The translations under genes and the position numbers were made by a program. Shown here piece by piece: positions 17,432 to 26,601 of a DNA stretch of 64,000 nucleotides. How positions within the stretch are numbered: position 1 is the stretch's first letter; every line of letters starts with the position of its first letter. The DNA comes from Varibaculum prostatecancerukia (GTDB taxonomy: Bacteria; Actinomycetota; Actinomycetes; Actinomycetales; Actinomycetaceae): NCBI RefSeq assembly GCF_943169825.2, contig NZ_OW968402.1, forward strand, positions 1,550,001 through 1,614,000, in the 5' to 3' direction. The notes under the pieces were generated by a model. That model did not search any database. It was not told the origin of the DNA and was given only the letters and a program-made list of their open reading frames with translations.

Positions 17432-19105
17432 ATGTCCGCAGAAGAAACAATCTATGGCACTCCAGTGGTTAATGGTCTAGCCTACGGGCCAGTCGCCTGG
17501 GTTAGCCGTTTTGAAATCCCCAAACTGCCTGCCACGAAAATCCCGCTAGATGAGCGGGAGGCTGAAGCCGAGCGCTACACTCAAGCGGCTCAGACCGTAT
17601 CCGGACGCCTGCTGGCTCGCTCTAAAGAAACCGTAGGCAGCGCCGCGGATGTTTTGGCCGCCCAAGCGGAACTTTCTCGCGACCCCGGTTTCAAGAAAAT
17701 GGTGGTCACAGCCATAAACAAAGGCACCCCAGCCGCCACTGCCGTGATGACCACCACCGAAATGTTCTGCTCTATGTTTGAAAAGGCCGGCGGGTTGATG
17801 GCCGAACGCACCACTGACCTGAACGATCTTTGCTTGCGAGTGGTAGCCGAACTGCTAGGAGAACCCGAACCGGGACTGCCCCATCTGGCTGAGCCTTCGG
17901 TACTTTTCGCCGATGATCTAGCTCCGGCCGACACCGCCGGATTGAACCCGGCAGAAATCTTGGCTTTGGTTACCGAACAGGGCGGCCCCACCTCCCACAC
18001 TTCGATTATTGCTCGCCAGCTGGGGATTCCCTGTATTGTAGCGGCACGTAAACTGCACCAGATCGAGCAAGGGGAACAGGTCTTTGTAGACGCCTCCCTG
18101 GGGACGATTACCACTGGAGCTGACCCGGATGAAGCCCTCCCGAAAGTTGAGGCTGATCTGCGCGCTCGCGAAGCTATCCGTAACTGGTCGGGGCCAGCCC
18201 GGCTTGCCAGTGGCGAGGATGTGGAACTGTTAGCCAATGTTCAAGATGGTCCCGGCGCTCAGAAAGCCGCCACCGGATATGCGCAAGGGGTGGGTCTGTT
18301 CCGTACCGAGCTCTGTTTCTTAGATTCGGCGAAAGAACCTACTACTGAACAACAGGCAGAGATATATTCACAGGTGCTGGCGGCTTTCCCGGACAAGAAA
18401 GTGGTTACTCGCACCTTGGATGCCGGATCGGATAAACCGATTTCTTGGGCAACTTTGGATGAAGAACCTAACCCCGCCCTGGGGGTGCGAGGGCTGCGCA
18501 CCACCGGCATTGACGAAGATCTATTCATCCGACAGTTAGATGCGATTGCGCAGGCAGCTCAGAGTCATCAAGGGAAAAACTGGGTGATGGTGCCGATGGT
18601 TTCTACCTTGTCCGAGGCAAAGTGGGTGGCAAAGCTGATTCACGACCGGGGCCTTACTGCCGGAATCATGGTGGAAGTGCCGGCAGTCGCGATTATGATT
18701 GACCAGTTCTTAGCCGAGGTTGATTTCGTTTCTATCGGCACTAATGACCTCACCCAATATGTGATGGCGGCAGATCGGATGAACGCTAATCTGGCCACCT
18801 ATACCGATTCCTGGCAGCCAGCAGTTTTGACTTTGATTTCCCGGGTAGCTGACGCCGGGGTGCGCCTGGGTAAACCGGTAGGGGTTTGTGGGGAGGCTGC
18901 GGCTGACCCCATTTTGGCCTGCGTCCTGATTGGTATGGGGGTCACTTCCCTGTCGATGGCTGCTTCGGCGATTCCCGGAGTGGGTGCCCAGCTAGAACAA
19001 GTGACTAAAGAACAGTGTGAAAACGCGGCGAAAGAGATTTTGACGGCTCAAGATAGCGGAGATGCCCGGACTAAAGCCCGCCGCGCCCTGGGGATTGATC
19101 GCTAG
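17432..19105 (+). CDS. ptsI: PTS enzyme I (phosphoenolpyruvate-protein phosphotransferase)
   Basis: Enzyme I takes phosphate from phosphoenolpyruvate and passes it to HPr. The 557-residue protein starts with GTPVVNGLAYGPVAWV, has the phosphohistidine in TEQGGPTSHTSIIARQLGIPCI (about residue 188), and the PEP-binding barrel with GVGLFRTELCFLD, TLDAGSDKPISW, NPALGVRGLR, GIMVEVPAVAIMIDQF and FVSIGTNDLTQYVMAADR ending in the active cysteine VGVCGEAAADP. All catalytic residues are present. It is transcribed away from the fructose operon and ends one base before the convergent FHA gene, with no terminator between them. Confidence 0.96.
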   Translation: MSAEETIYGTPVVNGLAYGPVAWVSRFEIPKLPATKIPLDEREAEAERYTQAAQTVSGRLLARSKETVGSAADVLAAQAELSRDPGFKKMVVTAINKGTPAATAVMTTTEMFCSMFEKAGGLMAERTTDLNDLCLRVVAELLGEPEPGLPHLAEPSVLFADDLAPADTAGLNPAEILALVTEQGGPTSHTSIIARQLGIPCIVAARKLHQIEQGEQVFVDASLGTITTGADPDEALPKVEADLRAREAIRNWSGPARLASGEDVELLANVQDGPGAQKAATGYAQGVGLFRTELCFLDSAKEPTTEQQAEIYSQVLAAFPDKKVVTRTLDAGSDKPISWATLDEEPNPALGVRGLRTTGIDEDLFIRQLDAIAQAAQSHQGKNWVMVPMVSTLSEAKWVAKLIHDRGLTAGIMVEVPAVAIMIDQFLAEVDFVSIGTNDLTQYVMAADRMNANLATYTDSWQPAVLTLISRVADAGVRLGKPVGVCGEAAADPILACVLIGMGVTSLSMAASAIPGVGAQLEQVTKEQCENAAKEILTAQDSGDARTKARRALGIDR

Positions 19106-19106
19106 T

Positions 19107-19889
19107 TTAGTACCCGGCGGGGGCAGTACCGATAGACAGGTATTGCCCCTCACCCAGGTCGACAATATCGCCTGCTTGCAGCACTACCGGATCTGCGGGT
19201 TCAATCGGGTAGACTTGCCCATCTCGACGTAACCGGGTGCCGTTTACCGACTCTAAATCTTTCAAAGACGGGTTACCGTGCTCGTCAATATAGAGCAGGC
19301 AGTGGGTGCGGGAAATCTGTTTAGCCGGGCTAGGCACAGTCATGGTTTGGGCTTGCGGATAGGTGGAGGTGGCGGCATCAGGCCGGCGCCCCACTACAAT
19401 CGCGTCCTCTAAAATCATGGACTGCCCCTGCCCGGAAGTGACCGTATAACGCATAGCAGGTTGGTAAGCAGGCTGTTCCTCGTATTGAGGCTGCATCTCG
19501 TATTGTCCCTGCCCATAGTCGGCTTGCCCATACTGTTGCTGGTATTGGGGTTGCTCATAGGCGGGCTGTTGATACCCGGGTTCTGCATAGGGGGGCTGCT
19601 GGTAGGCAGGTTGCCCATATTCTGGTTGTTGATATTCGGGCTGCCCGTACTCAGGTTGCTGATATCCGGGAGCTCCCTGGGGAGAATAGCCCGGATATTG
19701 GGGAGCTTGCGGTTGTTCGCCATAGGGATTGGGGTAAGCGGGATTTGCCCCCTGACCATAGGGGTCGGGATTTCCCGGCACGGGCGCACCGGGCTCCGCT
19801 TGGGGGGCTCCATAGATCCCGCTGGGCGGATAGCCTGCACTGGCACTACCCGACTGGTTCGGATAGTACTGGTAGGGATCGTTGCTCAT
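19107..19889 (-). CDS. FHA-domain protein with Pro/Gln/Tyr repeat N-terminus
   Basis: The 260-residue protein has a C-terminal FHA domain (from about residue 140) that binds phosphothreonine: VVGRRPDAATSTYP, then KQISRTHCLLYIDEHG and LESVNGTRLRRDGQ, the GR, SxxH and NG signatures. The N-terminal 130 residues are low-complexity repeats such as QQPEYGQPEY and QPAYQQPPYAEPGY, probably disordered. It is the last gene of the kinase operon, just after the Ser/Thr kinase. A reader of kinase-phosphorylated partners is the natural inference. The ATG at 19889 follows GGAGGAAACACT, so the longer start at 19916 is rejected. Confidence 0.88.
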   Translation of the reverse strand: MSNDPYQYYPNQSGSASAGYPPSGIYGAPQAEPGAPVPGNPDPYGQGANPAYPNPYGEQPQAPQYPGYSPQGAPGYQQPEYGQPEYQQPEYGQPAYQQPPYAEPGYQQPAYEQPQYQQQYGQADYGQGQYEMQPQYEEQPAYQPAMRYTVTSGQGQSMILEDAIVVGRRPDAATSTYPQAQTMTVPSPAKQISRTHCLLYIDEHGNPSLKDLESVNGTRLRRDGQVYPIEPADPVVLQAGDIVDLGEGQYLSIGTAPAGY

Positions 19890-19928
19890 AGTGTTTCCTC
19901 CATTACCAACCGGCAATTTTGTGCTCTC

Positions 19929-21380
19929 CTATTTACACCAGTCTACCCCAGGCGAGGTTTTTCCATCTATGCTCACCGCAAAAACTTTTACGCACCATTT
20001 CCCGCCTTGAGGCTTAAGGCTGATTTTCGGTTCGGTGACCGTATGACTGCCCGCGTCCTTGCCATCTTGGGTCACTTGCACCTGGTAAGAGGCGGGGGTA
20101 TCGCCCTCGCCCGGTTTCCAAGTTAGCGCTATTTGCCCATCTGCAGCGGGTTTTCCTTCCAAGGCAGTGACTGCAGATACTTCCGTCACGATGCCATCAT
20201 CTGCGGAGGCAGTAATTAGCGGTTCGCTGGAACTGGGAGCGCTTTTAACCGAGCTAGTATCGGATTTGAAATAGTAGGCAACCCCGGCACCAGTTCCAGC
20301 TACCAGTACAAACGCTCCGATTAGAGCCAGGAGGATTCGCCGCCAACCCAAGCGGGAAGCCGGTAAGAGGGAACGCGAAAGCGCCACGCTAGAGTGTCCC
20401 CCTACAATCAGGGGACTATCTGCCCGCGCCGCATCTGCCGAATCTAGCGCTGGCTGCGAACCAGACGCATCTTTAAGGCGAGTCGCATCCGGATCGGTAG
20501 ACACTTGCGCCAAAGTAGGATTAGCGCTCGCAATATCCATGCTGGTCACCGGCTGGTTTAGCTGAGCCTGCACTTCCTGTAACACTTGCCCAAATTGGGC
20601 GGCACTTGCGGGACGATCCGCTGGATCTGGCTGCAGCGCCCAGACCAGAATTTCGCGTAGCGGCGGAATCAACTGGGGAGCATCTAGGCGGGGAGCCGTA
20701 TGTAAAATCCGCTCGGTCAGCGCAGATACCGAGTTATCGCCGCCAGGAATTTCGAAGGGACTACGCCCAGTAACCAGCGAATGCATAGTTGCCGCTAGGG
20801 AATAAATATCACTAGCCGCTCCCGCCAAAGAGTTTTCATCGTGCTGTTCCGGGGGTGCCCAGGGTACTGAAAGTCCTAAAACATCACGGTGAGCTAGTGG
20901 CTTTCCCAGTGGTAAAGCTAGACCAAAGTCAGAGAGTACCGGGGTGGAAAATTCAGAGATCAGCACGTTTGCCGGTTTCATGTCGCGGTGAGCGAGCCCT
21001 GCCCGATGTATAGTTTCTAAGGCTCCCGCCAGACGTATGGTGATGTCCAGCGCCTCTTTGAGGGGCAGGGGGCTGCGGCGAACCCGCTGCGACAAGTTCG
21101 TCACCGGACAGTATTGCAACACTAGATAGGGGCGACCATCGGGCAGTTTTCCGGTTTGATACAGAGACAGAATCGCCGGGTGCGCGCAGGTAGCTGCCAG
21201 GGCATCGGCCTCGGTAGTAAAAACTTGGCGCCCTTCCCGGCTGCCCAGCTCCCGCAGGACTTTAACCGCTACTTTGCGTTCAGGACGTTTTTGCCTATAG
21301 AGGTAAACATCGGCGAATCCCCCTCTGCCCAGCAAAGACTGCACACTGAAACCCGGAATTTTAGGGGGTGTCTGCGCCAT
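19929..21380 (-). CDS. Receptor-type serine/threonine protein kinase
   Basis: This 483-residue protein has a cytoplasmic kinase domain (about 10-270): GRGGFADVYLYRQ, the ATP lysine in KVAVKVL, HRDMKPANVLI, the metal-binding DFG in LSDFGLALPLG, and APPEQ. A Ser/Thr/Asp-rich juxtamembrane segment contains DPDATRLKDA, a motif repeated in the neighbouring gene product. A transmembrane helix follows (ILLALIGAFVLVAGTGAGVAYYF), then an outer domain that reads like one Fn3-type fold with two cysteines (WCVKVFAVS and VDWCK). It has no PASTA repeats, so it is not the classical PknB. The ATG at 21380 follows AAAGGGGGTGACC and overlaps the preceding gene by 20 bases. No PP2C phosphatase is in the operon. 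Confidence 0.92.
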   Translation of the reverse strand: MAQTPPKIPGFSVQSLLGRGGFADVYLYRQKRPERKVAVKVLRELGSREGRQVFTTEADALAATCAHPAILSLYQTGKLPDGRPYLVLQYCPVTNLSQRVRRSPLPLKEALDITIRLAGALETIHRAGLAHRDMKPANVLISEFSTPVLSDFGLALPLGKPLAHRDVLGLSVPWAPPEQHDENSLAGAASDIYSLAATMHSLVTGRSPFEIPGGDNSVSALTERILHTAPRLDAPQLIPPLREILVWALQPDPADRPASAAQFGQVLQEVQAQLNQPVTSMDIASANPTLAQVSTDPDATRLKDASGSQPALDSADAARADSPLIVGGHSSVALSRSLLPASRLGWRRILLALIGAFVLVAGTGAGVAYYFKSDTSSVKSAPSSSEPLITASADDGIVTEVSAVTALEGKPAADGQIALTWKPGEGDTPASYQVQVTQDGKDAGSHTVTEPKISLKPQGGKWCVKVFAVSIDGKTSPGVDWCK

Positions 21381-24300
21381 GGTCACCCCCTTTCCGTAAG
21401 CGAGTTTCGTCAACGCTCGGGGGCGTAGCTGCCCGGCGAGTGTAATCTAGCAGATCCTGATTTCCTCCGGGGTTGTTCTGCGGAGGTTGTGGCGGCGGAG
21501 GGAGCGGGGAAACTGCCGGCTTTCCTAAGCGAGTAGCGTCCCAGTCCCCCTCGGAAGGTGCCCCTGGCGAAGCCTTTGGCGGCCGCGGAGGCTGGGTTGA
21601 TCCCGGCGGGAGCGGAGGTTGTGGCGGCGGCGGGAGCGAGGAAACCGCCGGCTTTCCTAAGCGAGTAGCGTCCCAGTCACCCTCAGAAGGCACCCCCGGC
21701 GCCGGCGAAGGCTCGGGTGGCGTTGGCGCTTTCGGAGGCTCTGGCGGCAGCGGAGATTGCTGCGAATTCCGCACCCGGGTAACTTCCGCTGCTTCACTGG
21801 CTTTATCCGACTCCCCCTCGGGTGCCGGCTCCTCCCCTAATTTCCAGGCAATCGTTCCTAAGCGAGTAGCATCCGCTGCCGGTTCTTCCTCGGAGGATCC
21901 CAGCGGCTTTGCCAGACGGGTGCCGTCACTAAAATCTATCCCTACCTGCGGTAATCCTACTTTACCTAGACGGGTAGCTTCTGAGAACACCCCGCCTGCA
22001 GCGGCCGGAACCGGTGCGGCTTCACTGCGCACCGGAGCTAAGGGCGTACGCAGCTGCCGGTATTCCTGCTGGGTAAGCCCCAAGGACAAACTGGGCAGCG
22101 AAATCTCCTTACGCGGGGTCAGAATCTTCTCCACCCCCGGAATTACAGTGAGCTTTTGGGCGAACTCACTGCGAATAAAGCGGCTATACAGAGAGGAAGG
22201 GCGAATCGCGGCCACCATTGCTTTTGCTTTACCGGCGGCCGCTTTCCAGGTGTCGGTTAGCTGTTTCACCAGATCCCATGCCCAATCGGAATCAATTTCG
22301 CTATCGAGACCGGGACTGTAATCCAGGTAGTCAGCGATTCCGGCTAGTTCGCGCGCTCCTGATTCTGCCTTCGCTTGTTTTATTCCCCCTAGGTAAGTAT
22401 CGATTATCCAGGCGGCTTCTTGACGGGTAGCTCCTGCCGGGAGTCGTACCCCGCGGTCACGGAAACGATCTACTATTTCCTCCCAGGCTCCCCGCAAACG
22501 CTTACCTGGTTCTTTGGCTTTCCGCCTCCTGCGCGTGCGGTACCACTTAGCCAGTAGCACTAGCAGGATCGGCGAAAGTAGCAGCAGCAACCAGGAACCA
22601 TATTTTGCGGCCACCGCGAGCGCTGCCAAAATCTGCATACCGGTGGAGGGATTATCAGCGTGCGCCTGCTTTTCTACGTGCGGCAAAACCGGCGGAGTGG
22701 CCGGTGGTGGCGGGGGCTGCAATACCTGTGGTTTAGGCACGGATTTGGGTTGCGGCTGATCGGTGCGGGGTACCCGATTTCGGGGAGGCGTGGGATCGAA
22801 GGGTACCCAACCTACGTCTTTAAACTTCACTTCTACCCAGGCGTGAACGTTATCGCCCTTTAGTGTCAGGTTTCCGCCAGCTTTCTTATCGGCCGGATAG
22901 GCGCCCATCACTACTCGTGCAGGTGCCCCGAATGCCCTCACCATCAGCGCCATAGCTACCGCGTATTGTTCATCGTCACCGATTAATTCTTTCCCTTGGA
23001 AAAATTGGCTCATCCGGGAGGCGCGATGTCCGGGGCGAGACAGCCCATCCGAGCCATCGGAAAAGAAACCCTCGCCGGACAAATAAGACTCCACATTGCG
23101 AACCTTTTGCAAAGGGGTAGTTGCCCGCGCGGTTAACTGGTTATTTAGTTCGGTAATTTCAGTGGGAACTGCCTCGTCTTTACCTTGGGGAATGGGGTCA
23201 AACTCCAGTCCCGAAATCCGCGAGTCACTGGGGATCCGATCCCTGGCAAACCCAACCTGGTAGGACAGGTTAGCAGGCGCAGCAGCGAAGGCCGACCGCA
23301 GCGAGGTCGAATAGTAAATAACTGGTTTTGGCTGATTATTGACTTTTAGGGAATAGGCATCGCCCAAGAGCGGCACCCAGGGTTGGTCATAGTTCACCAG
23401 TTTTATGTGCGCGGTGCTATCAGCTGAAACCTGTTTATCTAATACCGAATCAACCTGCACAAATTGCGCGTTTAGTTGGGGGTCAATTTTGAAGACCGTG
23501 CCGTCATAGGCGTTCATAGTGGCAAAACGCATCCGGGTACCCGCCGGATAGTTCTTGACCTCCGCGATGGTTTTATCTTTCCAGTCGCGGGAAAGATGCC
23601 TAAAGGAGGCTAGGGGGGAAATAAAGTCTTCTAGTTCTACTGGCGGTAGTACGTGGGTGCGGAGCACTTCCCGGTTGCCGCGTTCAGTTATCGCCGCCAA
23701 AGAAGCGGAGGCCAGGCAGATAACTACCGTCACGGATACCATCGCTAGGGGGCGGGTAATACTGCTTTTCTGCCTGGCATCCGCTAGGTTAACCCGGCGG
23801 GTACGTGCCTTGGTAGCAGAACCGGTAACTAGGGCGCACCAAAGTAGGGCTACCAGGAAATATCCGGCTCCTGCCCAACGCGCCGCTGGAACCACTTGGG
23901 CTCCCCAAGCAATCGCTACCACCAGGCTAATCGTGGCAGGTACCAGCGCCACCCAGGGGCGACGCGAAGCCGCTGCTAAGCCCGCTAGTAGGGCGGTTAC
24001 GAGGCAAGTAATTAGGGGCAGTACTGCTGCTCCCCCAGACGGGGTTAGCGGCAGCGCGGCGGTTAGGGCGTCGCGCCAGCAGGTCACCGTGGAGGTCACC
24101 AATACTTGGAGACCGGATAAGGTGGGGTAAAACTTGCGTCCCAGCGGGTCAGTAGCAGCCAAGGTGGGGCCGAAGGCTAAAAATACCCCCAGCATCAGGG
24201 TCACAGTGTAGATTATTCCCAGGTTCCAGCGGCGAACCACTAACGCGATCAGCACCCCCAGGACAGTGCCTCCGATAGCGGCGATTCCCCCGGCGAAACC

Positions 24301-24381
24301 TAGGAAAGGTAGGGCAAATAGCCAGCAAGGAATGATGAATAAGCATAGGGAGCTTAAGCAGATTAAATCGGATCTTTTCAT
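21361..24381 (-). CDS. Membrane protein with transglutaminase-like domain, catalytic Cys replaced
   Basis: The N-terminal part (1-230) has several membrane helices, the next about 300 residues are extracellular with a transglutaminase-like core, then another helix (YGSWLLLLLSPILLVLLAKWY) and a long cytoplasmic tail. The usual G-x-C-E-x-F-A active site reads IGDDEQYAVAMALM, so the Cys column is Asp; the His (HAWVEVKF) and Asp (FDPTPP) of the triad remain. The tail of about 230 residues holds eight TR[LVR] motifs, among them EATRLGK, DGTRLAK, ADATRLGT, WDATRLGK twice and DETRLRK, between Pro-rich linkers. The start at 24381 shares ATGA with the DUF58 stop; the frame extending to 24582 is rejected. 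Likely a kinase substrate and FHA ligand, by inference. Confidence 0.87.
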   Translation of the reverse strand: MKRSDLICLSSLCLFIIPCWLFALPFLGFAGGIAAIGGTVLGVLIALVVRRWNLGIIYTVTLMLGVFLAFGPTLAATDPLGRKFYPTLSGLQVLVTSTVTCWRDALTAALPLTPSGGAAVLPLITCLVTALLAGLAAASRRPWVALVPATISLVVAIAWGAQVVPAARWAGAGYFLVALLWCALVTGSATKARTRRVNLADARQKSSITRPLAMVSVTVVICLASASLAAITERGNREVLRTHVLPPVELEDFISPLASFRHLSRDWKDKTIAEVKNYPAGTRMRFATMNAYDGTVFKIDPQLNAQFVQVDSVLDKQVSADSTAHIKLVNYDQPWVPLLGDAYSLKVNNQPKPVIYYSTSLRSAFAAAPANLSYQVGFARDRIPSDSRISGLEFDPIPQGKDEAVPTEITELNNQLTARATTPLQKVRNVESYLSGEGFFSDGSDGLSRPGHRASRMSQFFQGKELIGDDEQYAVAMALMVRAFGAPARVVMGAYPADKKAGGNLTLKGDNVHAWVEVKFKDVGWVPFDPTPPRNRVPRTDQPQPKSVPKPQVLQPPPPPATPPVLPHVEKQAHADNPSTGMQILAALAVAAKYGSWLLLLLSPILLVLLAKWYRTRRRRKAKEPGKRLRGAWEEIVDRFRDRGVRLPAGATRQEAAWIIDTYLGGIKQAKAESGARELAGIADYLDYSPGLDSEIDSDWAWDLVKQLTDTWKAAAGKAKAMVAAIRPSSLYSRFIRSEFAQKLTVIPGVEKILTPRKEISLPSLSLGLTQQEYRQLRTPLAPVRSEAAPVPAAAGGVFSEATRLGKVGLPQVGIDFSDGTRLAKPLGSSEEEPAADATRLGTIAWKLGEEPAPEGESDKASEAAEVTRVRNSQQSPLPPEPPKAPTPPEPSPAPGVPSEGDWDATRLGKPAVSSLPPPPQPPLPPGSTQPPRPPKASPGAPSEGDWDATRLGKPAVSPLPPPPQPPQNNPGGNQDLLDYTRRAATPPSVDETRLRKGGDHGADTP
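21482..21701 (-). repeat. Tandem 132-base repeat in the transglutaminase-like gene tail
   Basis: A block of about 88 bases starting at 21482 recurs at 21614 with only a few changes, an in-frame 44-codon duplication. It carries the SEGDWDATRLGKPAVS unit twice, each followed by a Pro-rich linker. It has multiplied a Thr-Arg-Leu motif, which argues that motif number matters or drifts freely. Confidence 0.85.
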
Positions 24382-25628
24382 GCCTGACTCGCCCCGCTTA
24401 ATGCTCGGGGCAGCTGCGTGAGTTCCCCGATGTTTAGTAGTCGCCGCGAGGTAGCGCCTCGCCGAGTCAAAGTAGCTCCGGCATCTGCCCGCACACCGGT
24501 GGTAGCCATATCGGCAGGAGGCAGCAAACAGATTTGTTGCAGGCGGCGCATAGATACTCCCGGTCCGCAGATCAGGGAACAAACCGAGGCCTGCGCCTCA
24601 TGGGCAAGCGCCCAGCGCACCAGATGCCGATACTCTTGGGCGTCCTCTTCGGGCTGAACTTCGGTAAGAAAGTCCAATACTGCCCGGGAAGTGGCCGCTT
24701 TCAACACGGTTTTGCCTGCATATAGGGTCAAGGGCTGCCCGCTGGACAGGGAGGAAACCGCTAGAGAGGCCGCCGCCTCTACCGCGAGTTCAAAATCAGC
24801 TTCCCCATAATTTTCGCGTTTCAGATCCAGCACAACTAAATGGTGGGAGCGGCGAGTCTCTAGGTATTGCCGCATCATTAACTGGCCAGTGTGAGCTGAC
24901 ATTTTCCAGTGAATATGGCGGCGGTCATCGCCGCTCTCATAGGGGCGCAAGGCGTGAAAGGCAGCATCGGAACTGGTTATTACCTGCGAGGTTGCCCCCT
25001 CCATATCTCGAGCATAGCCACTTAAAGTTCCCAGCGCGGAGGTGAAGTTGGGGTACACATAGACCTCTTGAAAGTCTGGCCAAGAACGCACCCGGCGGAT
25101 TAACCCTAAAATATCTTCACGCACCGTGCGGGGCGGCCCCACTACAATCTTTTCCCGCCGCCTAGTTTGCAACTGGAAATCTCGGCTAAAACTCTTATCC
25201 GAACGCAAAGTCGGCAGGGCAATATCGGCTTGTTCCCTCCCCAGGGGTAACTCTATTTTGAGGGCGCGCACCGCGCGGCGTCCATTATTTTTAGCGGTTG
25301 CCCGTCCGATTAGATCTTGTCCTTTTCGCAGCCGGTCTTGCTCTACCCGCACCCGCACCGAGAGGTCTCCCCCACCCCAGGTTTGCGCTACCGCGGCTAC
25401 CAGCGCTAATAGGGAGGCAAACATCACTGCGCCGGCCTCTGCCCAATCCCAAAGCACCCAGGCAGCCAGGCTGGCGAGCCCTCCTAGCAGGACTAGCCAC
25501 CCTAAACCGGTAAGCGGAATATTGCGTAGCGCACCCAGGTAAGGAGTGGTGCGCGCCCGTTTCCAGGCTTTATTTCCGCTTTTCAGCGCGCTCTTTAGCG
25601 CGGTGGTGGTGGTTTCGGGAACTTTCAT
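24378..25628 (-). CDS. DUF58 domain-containing protein
   Basis: DUF58 proteins form a von Willebrand factor A-like fold and nearly always neighbour a MoxR ATPase. The 416-residue protein has two N-terminal membrane helices (LGWLVLLGGLASLAAWVLW and AGAVMFASLLALVAAVAQTW), a beta-rich part with KIELPLGREQAD, and the diagnostic DUF58 motif around residue 232: LRPYESGDDRRHIHWKMSAHTGQLMMRQY. It starts four bases after moxR ends and its stop overlaps the start of the transglutaminase-like gene, a common MoxR-DUF58-transglutaminase triad. Function of the triad is not established; chaperone-like assembly of envelope proteins is suspected. Confidence 0.9.
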   Translation of the reverse strand: MKVPETTTTALKSALKSGNKAWKRARTTPYLGALRNIPLTGLGWLVLLGGLASLAAWVLWDWAEAGAVMFASLLALVAAVAQTWGGGDLSVRVRVEQDRLRKGQDLIGRATAKNNGRRAVRALKIELPLGREQADIALPTLRSDKSFSRDFQLQTRRREKIVVGPPRTVREDILGLIRRVRSWPDFQEVYVYPNFTSALGTLSGYARDMEGATSQVITSSDAAFHALRPYESGDDRRHIHWKMSAHTGQLMMRQYLETRRSHHLVVLDLKRENYGEADFELAVEAAASLAVSSLSSGQPLTLYAGKTVLKAATSRAVLDFLTEVQPEEDAQEYRHLVRWALAHEAQASVCSLICGPGVSMRRLQQICLLPPADMATTGVRADAGATLTRRGATSRRLLNIGELTQLPRALSGASQA

Positions 25629-25632
25629 TATT

Positions 25633-26601
25633 TTAGGCCTGCGAATCCACTGGCGGTGGTACCTCGTTGAGCGCCCTCTCGACTACGCTTTGCGCGGTCG
25701 CTCCTTCAAAGAGGGCATCGGCATCCATAATGATCCTATGCGACCAAACTGGCACTGCCAGGGTCTTTATATCGTCTGGTAATACGTAGTGACGTCCTTG
25801 GGAAGCCGCCCACACTTTCGCCATCCGCATCATCCCGATGGCCGCCCGGGTAGAAACCCCCAGGTTAACGGCATCATCTTCACGGGTGGCTTCCGCGAGC
25901 TGCTGTACATACCGGGTGATTTGGTCATCTACATAGTTACGTAGCCCCAGCTCCCCCAAGACATTAATTTCTTCCGCCTCTACCACCGCGGTTAAATCCT
26001 TGGAGAGGTCGGGTTGAGATGCTCCCGACAAAATCTTCACCGTGGTTTCCCGATCGGGATACCCCAGAGAAACTTTAATCAAGAAGCGGTCTAGCTGTGC
26101 TTCGGGAAGTTTATAGGTGCCTGCCTGTTCTACCGGGTTCTGGGTGGCGATTACCAGGAATGGCGAATCTACCGGATGTACCACCCCATCCACGCTGACC
26201 TGGCGTTCTTCCATTACTTCTAGCAGCGCCGATTGGGTTTTAGGGCTGGCACGGTTGATTTCATCTGCGAGTACAATATTGGCGAAAATCGGGCCGGCAT
26301 GGAAATCCCACTGCTTAGTTTTCTGGTCATAGACGGTTACCCCGGTGATGTCGGTGGGTAACATGTCGGGCGTGAACTGAATCCGGCTGTGCGAGGCGGC
26401 TACCGAGGCGGCGAGGGCGCGCGCCAGGGCAGTTTTCCCAGTTCCGGGGGCATCCTCTAAAAGTACGTGTCCGCCTGCCAAGAAGGCCGCGAGTACCAGG
26501 CGCACCTGGTGTCCTTTACCGAGTATCGCCTGATCAACGTTTTCGGCGATCTGCGCGAAACGAGTGGAAAAATCGGCGGCTTCTGCCTGTTTAAGGATCA
26601 T
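25633..26601 (-). CDS. MoxR-family AAA+ ATPase
   Basis: MoxR ATPases act as chaperones for metal insertion or assembly of complexes, often with a von Willebrand-type partner such as the DUF58 protein next door. The 322-residue protein shows Walker [19 protein letters not shown] (about residue 54), Walker [26 protein letters not shown], sensor 1 [27 protein letters not shown], and arginine/sensor 2 features in ILSGASQ and [18 protein letters not shown]. Its ATG overlaps the stop of the giant surface protein by four bases. Confidence 0.95.
   Translation of the reverse strand: MILKQAEAADFSTRFAQIAENVDQAILGKGHQVRLVLAAFLAGGHVLLEDAPGTGKTALARALAASVAASHSRIQFTPDMLPTDITGVTVYDQKTKQWDFHAGPIFANIVLADEINRASPKTQSALLEVMEERQVSVDGVVHPVDSPFLVIATQNPVEQAGTYKLPEAQLDRFLIKVSLGYPDRETTVKILSGASQPDLSKDLTAVVEAEEINVLGELGLRNYVDDQITRYVQQLAEATREDDAVNLGVSTRAAIGMMRMAKVWAASQGRHYVLPDDIKTLAVPVWSHRIIMDADALFEGATAQSVVERALNEVPPPVDSQA

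Noticed and set aside
23555-24130. 191-codon Arg/Thr-rich frame opposite the transglutaminase-like gene
   Set aside because: It is a shadow of membrane helices on the opposite strand, with no recognisable domain.
24382-24582. 67-residue extension of the transglutaminase-like protein
   Set aside because: It overlaps the DUF58 gene and does not look like a membrane protein start; the ATG at 24381 overlaps the DUF58 stop in the usual ATGA pattern.
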